From Lepus europaeus (lineage: Eukaryota; Chordata; Mammalia; Lagomorpha; Leporidae), in the NCBI RefSeq assembly GCF_033115175.1, contig NC_084837.1, forward strand, positions 64,131,266 to 64,195,265: DNA of 64,000 nt, in the 5' to 3' direction. Shown piece by piece: positions 61,603 through 64,000 of the stretch. Under the pieces are notes generated by a model. That model worked only from the letters and a program-made list of their open reading frames with translations, made no database searches and was not told where the DNA came from. The first letter of the stretch is position 1. Each line of letters starts with the position of its first letter. Position numbers and translations under genes: made by a program.

Positions 61603-61655
<53 letters not shown>

Positions 61656-63527
61656 AAATCTCTGACTTTCAAATAAATTAATCAATTAAAAAAAAAAAAA
61701 ACATGTAGGCTGGTACCACGGCTCACTCTCTGCCTGCAGCGCCGGCACACCAGGTTCTAGTCCTGGTTGGGGTGCCAGATTCTGTCCCGGTTGCTCCTCT
61801 TCCAGTCCAGCTCTCTGTTATGGTCTGGGAAAGCAGTGGAGGATGGCCCAAGTGCTTGGGCCCTGCACCCGCGTGGGAGACCAGGAGGAAGCACCTGGCT
61901 CCTGGTTTCGGATCGGCACAGCACGCCAGCTGTAGCAGCCATTTGGAGGGTGAACCAACGGAAGGAAGACCTTTCTATCTGTCTCTCTCTCTCTCACTGT
62001 CTAACTCTGCCTGTCAAAAAAAAAAACAAAAACAAAAAAACATGTATAGATTCTTCGTAATGCATACTCCCGGTGAACGTTCTGAAGTTCAGGAAAATAC
62101 ACAAGTCTCTTAGCTCCACCTTGCATGAGCCCGTGAGTCCCTGGTGTGTGCGAGTGGCTTCTGTGGGCGAGCCCACTCGGGTCCTGTGGACTGTGGACTC
62201 TCATTACACCCATTTTGGAGATGTGTTGACTGAGGCCCTGAGGGATAGGCTGTTCCAGGCCACCCCGGCTTGTACGTGGTGTTGCCGGGCCTCCGACCCA
62301 GCTCCTTCTGCATCCCCCTGGGGTGCAGCTCCTCAAGGACTTCTGGGAACTCACCCCCACCTCACTGAGGCAGGCCCTCCCCAGGCGGCTGCTCCCCTTT
62401 GAGTGGGCCACTTGCAGCCATCAGACCCCACTGCTCACACACACACATGCACACACACACGTGTATATACACACACACTGCATAAACAGTCCCTCTGGCA
62501 CTCCTGCCCCCTCCCCCAGTTCTGGTCGTCTCTGCTCTCACCAGGTTGAGCCTGAAACGCCACTGAAGTAGGTCACACAGTCCAGGAGGCCGAGCTTCTG
62601 CAGGCCCAAGAGGTGGCCGTAGAGTGAGGTCATGGCCCTGGCGCCACCTCCTGTGGCCGCAATGCCCACGACGGGAACCTGCACCGCATACGGACACAGG
62701 CTGCCTCACATGGACAGGAACAAGCAGCCTCGTGCCACGGCCTGCCTCCAGGGGAGGGGCCTCTAGGGCAAGGTTAGCGCCAGGGCCCAGCCCCTCCCCA
62801 TAAAGTGACAGCTTCAGTCCAGGACAGTGCTCCAAAGGGGGCTAACAACCTGCAGTCCACCCACGCCCCATAAGTCCCCTGGCGGCTGCAGAGGGCGTGG
62901 AAATCACGTGCTCCCGTAAGGTCAGCCCCGGGTGTCTGTCCGCACGCCCCCCTGGAGCCCAGACCTCGTCCTCCTGCAGGTCTCTGTCCAGCTGCAGGGC
63001 CTGCTTCAGGGCCTTGGCCACCACCTGCTTCCGCCTGCTCAGGAAGGCCTGCTCCTCCGCGCAGAGGTCGAAGCCCAGCCGCACGGCCAGCTCCTCGGGG
63101 CTGCAGCAACGAAGAATCCGGGGGTCGGGGGTTCCAGCCCTGGCTCAGCCATGGCTGAAGCTCATGACAAGCTGCCCTATAACCTCTTTCCAACCCCAAG
63201 ACCACCCTTCTCCCGACATTCCCCTCCCCCGATCAGACAGGAATGTTCCTTACCAGGCCCCTGCCTTGAGCTGCAGCCTCACTCCTGGGCCCTGAAATCA
63301 AAGCAAGAGACCCTGCCTGGAACGTCCTAGACCTTGAGGGAGTGTGGTACCCCAGGGCCTTGCGTTCCCCCAGCCTCACTCTCACTGGCACATCCTGTCC
63401 AGTGGGGGCCACTCACGTTTGTAGCAGGAACATCCACAGTCACCTCCTTCCCCGTGGCCAGGGACTTCAGGGGCAGAGTGAGGTGTCCAGCTGAGCCGTG
63501 GGAGTTCCAGCCATTGCTCGTGGAGCC
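49400..63527 (-). CDS. PLA2G4D: Cytosolic phospholipase A2 delta, 3' portion (12 exons, N-terminus outside window)
   Basis: The coding join on the minus strand is 63527-63417, 63291-63254, 63100-62965, 62678-62542, 58806-58584, 52847-52730, 52408-52271, 52050-51943, 51798-51601, 51330-51164, 50663-50477, 49626-49400. It totals 1,788 nt, or 595 residues and a stop; every intron is GT-AG and all phases agree. Group IV cPLA2 enzymes hydrolyse the sn-2 acyl chain of membrane glycerophospholipids, using a Ser-Asp dyad in a cytosolic lipase domain recruited to membranes by an N-terminal C2 domain. Numbering from the first residue here, the visible landmarks are TGGGAR (104-109, oxyanion loop and arginine), GVSGS (135-139, nucleophile Ser137), VDAGYF (423-428, Asp424) and [16 protein letters not shown] just after. 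The whole stretch reads closely like human PLA2G4D as I remember it, better than PLA2G4E or PLA2G4F. The human protein is about 820 residues, so roughly 220 residues (C2 domain and linker) are missing upstream. No frameshift or stop is seen, so the enzyme looks functional. An alignment was not run. Confidence 0.93.
50477..50663 (-). CDS. PLA2G4D: PLA2G4D window exon 11
   Basis: Residues 459-520 plus one base of G521: [19 protein letters not shown] through [15 protein letters not shown]. The segment [16 protein letters not shown] is the family's PxxxxFPLxNxxF strand region. The acceptor is GCCAACAG and the donor CCTG|GTGAGG. Confidence 0.95.
51164..51330 (-). CDS. PLA2G4D: PLA2G4D window exon 10 (catalytic aspartate)
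   Basis: The exon completes D403 and encodes residues 404-458. It carries [14 protein letters not shown] (Asp424, equivalent to cPLA2-alpha Asp549) and [17 protein letters not shown], whose arginine corresponds to alpha Arg566. The acceptor is CCTGCCAG and the donor TTCGAG|GTGCTG. Confidence 0.95.
51601..51798 (-). CDS. PLA2G4D: PLA2G4D window exon 9
   Basis: The exon completes E337 and encodes residues 338-402 plus one base of D403. It runs from [13 protein letters not shown] through [19 protein letters not shown] to QRDFSTWA. The first ~15 residues are the poorly conserved surface loop; the rest is strongly delta-like. The acceptor is GGGCTGTAG and the donor GCAG|GTAAGG. Confidence 0.92.
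51943..52050 (-). CDS. PLA2G4D: PLA2G4D window exon 8
   Basis: The exon completes G301 and encodes residues 302-336 ([17 protein letters not shown] to KIRNM) plus one base of E337. [13 protein letters not shown] matches the PLA2G4D/E/F signature. The donor is ATGG|GTAGGA. The next intron is only 144 nt and free of stops in frame. Confidence 0.93.
52271..52408 (-). CDS. PLA2G4D: PLA2G4D window exon 7
   Basis: The exon completes E255, encodes residues 256-300 and gives one base of G301. It contains [17 protein letters not shown] and [19 protein letters not shown], the classic cPLA2 block EFSPYExG...FGSEFxxGRL. The acceptor is CCATCAG and the donor GAAG|GTGACG. Confidence 0.95.
52730..52847 (-). 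CDS. PLA2G4D: PLA2G4D window exon 6
   Basis: Residues 216-254 plus one base of E255: [20 protein letters not shown] through LETLDFK. The SxQRAAxxxGQNPLP motif is characteristic of group IV PLA2 enzymes. The acceptor is ACCCCAG and the donor AAAG|GTACAG. The 321-nt intron that follows is open in the same frame. Confidence 0.95.
53656..53943 (+). mobile_element. C SINE, double-B-box subtype, 5' truncated
   Basis: Begins at 'taatcctccaccttgcggcgcc', lacking about the first 28 bp. The tail has become (AAAAC)n at 53,944-53,990. Confidence 0.93.
54007..54420 (+). mobile_element. C SINE, old, with (CTCTCCC)n
   Basis: Diverged copy with its pyrimidine tract expanded to about 100 bp at 54,273-54,373. 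Confidence 0.82.
54655..54875 (+). mobile_element. C SINE, partial
   Basis: Starts near the B box ('gagcaccggttcaagtcccgg') and has an internal deletion before 'gttacagccatctggacagtc'. Confidence 0.82.
54910..55720 (+). mobile_element. L1 ORF2 3' remnant in intron
   Basis: 'attcaacgccatgtcaaccaaaatcccactgctg' and 'gaagaaccaaggtggcaa' follow L1 ORF2. It continues at 55,607-55,720 after the SINE. Antisense to PLA2G4D. Confidence 0.7.
55248..55606 (+). mobile_element. C SINE with rearranged 5' part
   Basis: The head is followed by 'gtcgcatgtgggcgccggttc' and then a second 'gctgcctacaacactggcatccc', so a B-box-like block is present twice in a different arrangement from the double-B-box subtype. 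Flanks 'aaatgaactggg' and 'aagtgaactggg'. Confidence 0.85.
55728..56010 (-). mobile_element. C SINE, old
   Basis: Reverse, diverged copy from 'gatttatttgaaaggcaaag' to 'aactactgcacccagac'. Confidence 0.8.
56082..56392 (+). mobile_element. C SINE
   Basis: From 'gggaactggcgttgtgacatagcagg' to 'caaataaatatttaaaaaag'. Confidence 0.9.
56405..56455 (+). mobile_element. C SINE tail fragment
   Basis: 'gtgaaccagcacaagggagctctct...ctctcaaataaaattg' is a second, shortened SINE 3' end right after the previous copy. Confidence 0.7.
56575..56780 (+). mobile_element. Old L1-type 3' fragment
   Basis: 'gatgctggttacccctgggggtaggcaggccctgggactgggaggggtgcacaggaggcttcaatgg' is a recurrent old LINE 3' text. Confidence 0.55.
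57054..57381 (-). mobile_element. C SINE, double-B-box subtype
   Basis: Young reverse copy (same strand as PLA2G4D) with a 22-base T run and 'gagccacggtgccggcc' end. Confidence 0.94.
57552..57845 (+). mobile_element. C SINE, old
   Basis: From 'atggggctggctttgtggcac' to 'ctttcaaataaataaaatttt', joined to the next inverted copy. Confidence 0.85.
57846..58105 (-). mobile_element. C SINE, old
   Basis: Reverse copy starting 'aagaagatttatttatttattc'. With the preceding element it forms a tail-to-tail pair. Confidence 0.82.
58175..58350 (+). repeat. MIR fragment
   Basis: 'agtgctcactctataccaaggcgccactgagttctcacagcaagcc...acagctgaagcacagagtttaagtcacttagctgagg...gggattagaacc' is collinear with MIR. 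Confidence 0.75.
58584..58806 (-). CDS. PLA2G4D: PLA2G4D window exon 5
   Basis: The exon completes W141 and encodes residues 142-215, from [16 protein letters not shown] to LEFMLHGQ. After GVSGSTW this gives the family continuation [15 protein letters not shown]. It starts after TTCCCCCAG and ends CAG|GTAGGC. It contains the charged KSKLDAFS and [14 protein letters not shown] segments. Confidence 0.93.
58985..59316 (-). mobile_element. C SINE, double-B-box subtype
   Basis: Young reverse copy with (TTTG)n at its tail (58,972-59,003). 'cgcttgtttgttt' recurs at 59,317, giving the target duplication. Confidence 0.94.
59345..59672 (+). mobile_element. C SINE with internal (TA)n
   Basis: After the head 'ggggctggcattgtagcacagcgg' a 43-bp TA microsatellite (59,372-59,414) takes the place of the sequence between the A and B boxes. 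The rest is normal. Confidence 0.9.
59673..59961 (-). mobile_element. C SINE, old
   Basis: Reverse copy, tail-to-tail with the preceding one, ending 'ctatgctataatgctggctcc'. Confidence 0.85.
60045..60384 (+). mobile_element. C SINE
   Basis: Complete copy. AAAAGTCTATAGG flanks it at 60,032-60,044 and 60,385-60,397. Confidence 0.95.
60398..60731 (+). mobile_element. C SINE, stacked on the previous one
   Basis: Starts directly after the shared target site. A third AAAAGTCTATAGG lies at 60,732-60,744. Its tail carries the extra bases 'ggattatattcac'. Confidence 0.94.
60745..61320. other. Intronic unique sequence
   Basis: No exon or repeat supported in this part of the PLA2G4D intron. Confidence 0.4.
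61321..61700 (+). mobile_element. C SINE with (TA)n
   Basis: A TA microsatellite of about 48 bp (61,605-61,652) sits between the TCTC tract and the tail. 'catgta' occurs before and after the element. Confidence 0.92.
61708..62033 (+). mobile_element. C SINE, double-B-box subtype
   Basis: Young copy lacking a few head bases ('ggctcactctctgcctgcagcgcc'). AAAAAAACATGTA flanks it on both sides (61,695-61,707 and about 62,034-62,046). Confidence 0.93.
62436..62479. repeat. (CA)n / ACGTATA-interrupted microsatellite
   Basis: CA repeats interrupted by 'atg' and 'gtgtatat', 62 bp downstream of the window exon 4 donor. Confidence 0.95.
62542..62678 (-). CDS. PLA2G4D: PLA2G4D window exon 4 (nucleophile elbow)
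   Basis: Residues 96-140 plus two bases of W141. The exon holds both the oxyanion-loop motif TGGGARAM (Arg109, equivalent to cPLA2-alpha Arg200) and the nucleophile elbow GVSGS (Ser137, equivalent to alpha Ser228, codon at 62,555-62,553). It starts at [12 protein letters not shown] after a GCAG acceptor and ends TG|GTGAGA. Confidence 0.95.
62965..63100 (-). CDS. PLA2G4D: PLA2G4D window exon 3 (start of lipase core)
   Basis: The exon completes a cysteine codon and then encodes residues 51-95, beginning [17 protein letters not shown] and ending LQEDE. This leads into the catalytic domain and contains the family's [12 protein letters not shown] helix. The acceptor is GTTGCTGCAG. The donor is GAG|GTCTGG, the weakest donor in the gene. 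Confidence 0.9.
63254..63291 (-). CDS. PLA2G4D: PLA2G4D window exon 2 (38-nt micro-exon)
   Basis: This very short exon encodes [12 protein letters not shown] plus two bases of a cysteine codon (residues 38-50). It follows a TTTGATTTCAG acceptor and ends at CTG|GTAAGG. It is needed to bridge exon 1 (phase 0) and exon 3 (which begins with one leftover base), and its GVRLQLKA reading fits the PLA2G4 family. It is too short for ORF-based detection. Confidence 0.85.
63417..63527 (-). CDS. PLA2G4D: PLA2G4D window exon 1 (linker after C2 domain)
   Basis: This exon has 37 whole codons (residues 1-37), from GSTSNGWNS to VPATN. It starts after a CCTCCAG acceptor and ends at AAC|GTGAGT. It covers the segment between the C2 domain and the lipase core, with the GHLTLPL and [10 protein letters not shown] strands typical of the delta/epsilon/zeta group. 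It is the most 5' exon I can see; 63,528-64,000 shows no further exon. Confidence 0.85.
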
Positions 63528-64000
63528 CTGGAGGGAATTCTGCATTCATGCATGGAACAAATGTTTACCAAGTCTCTGGACGGCAAACAAGACCATTTGT
63601 ATTACCCTCCCTGGGTAATACAGAACCAAATACATCCATGACAGTTACTGCAATGGGGACAGCAGTCATTGTACTTGTTAATACTCAGGAGATAATAATA
63701 GCCTATACTTATTTAGTGCAAAGGCATCGCTCTCACAGAATCACATGTCTCAGTGTATAAAGGAACAGTTAATGGACTGTTAAATTGCTGTGATGAAAAC
63801 AAGCAGTGGAATGTGATAGAGTGACCAAGATGGGGTATGGAAAGTCAAGGGGGGCTCCTCTGAAGCAGCGTCATGTGAGCTGAGGAGGAAGAAGAAGACA
63901 GGAAGCACTCGGCATGTTGCAAAAAGCAAAAGAAGGCAAGGATGGTTGGAGCATTGTGACCCAGGGGGAGGCAGAGGTGGCGTGGCTGTGCAGGGCCTTG
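63528..64000. other. PLA2G4D: PLA2G4D intron, upstream end of window
   Basis: No further exon is visible. 63,830-64,000 resembles the unassigned ancient repeat seen at 3,180-3,560 ('gaggcagaggtggcgtggctgtgcagggccttg'). Confidence 0.45.

Noticed and set aside
5391..62033. tRNA genes suggested by GGTTCGAGTCC-type boxes
   Set aside because: Every such box lies in a C SINE, with no foldable cloverleaf or anticodon arm around it. They are internal promoter remnants of a tRNA-derived SINE.
5403..62113. A recurring 'protein family' of 60-130 residues ([21 protein letters not shown])
   Set aside because: These are translations of the C SINE on either strand. They recur because the repeat recurs and are not genes.

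Overview
The window is mammalian nuclear DNA, almost certainly European rabbit (Oryctolagus cuniculus) or a close lagomorph. About sixty copies of one tRNA-derived SINE of about 320-350 bp litter both strands. Each has a head like GGGGCCGGCRCTGTGG, a B-box-like middle, a TCTC tract and an AAATAAATAAATC/poly(A) tail. This is the lagomorph C repeat (CSINE). Older L2, MIR, L1 and LTR fragments form the background. No prokaryotic or organellar features are present.

The only protein-coding gene I can support is on the minus strand at 49,400-63,527: the 3' part of PLA2G4D, cytosolic phospholipase A2 delta. Twelve exons with GT-AG borders and consistent phases join into 595 residues plus a stop. They carry the whole catalytic lipase half, with GGGAR oxyanion/arginine loop, GVSGS nucleophile elbow and VDAGY catalytic aspartate. 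The N-terminal C2 domain and first linker exons lie beyond 64,000. Seven exons are packed into 49.4-52.85 kb without any SINE. A 5.7-kb intron (52,848-58,583) and a 3.7-kb intron (58,807-62,541) hold almost all of the gene's repeats.

The region 1-49,399 is downstream of PLA2G4D and I see no gene in it. In human the next gene in this direction is PLA2G4E; I looked for its exons and did not find them. Layout: GC-rich, mostly unrecognised sequence at 1-4,950; L1 remnants and SINEs at 4,950-8,260; mixed unique sequence and MIR to 13,500; L1 and SINE clusters at 13,500-19,630; a long L2 copy broken by two SINEs at about 23,990-25,520; SINE clusters at 29.4-31.9 kb and 33.2-36 kb, the latter with a solo LTR nested in one SINE and hosting another; an MaLR LTR and L1-type pieces at 39.5-44 kb; an L1 ORF2 remnant at 48,500-49,115 just past the gene's stop codon.

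No new functional system is evident. The most interesting structures are: a roughly 320-bp inverted dispersed repeat pair of no family I recognise (16,952-17,265 and 28,036-28,363); a young SINE subfamily with a duplicated B-box-like segment; SINEs stacked repeatedly in the same target site; a tandem duplication spanning a SINE border; and two short, stop-free, frame-preserving introns in PLA2G4D.
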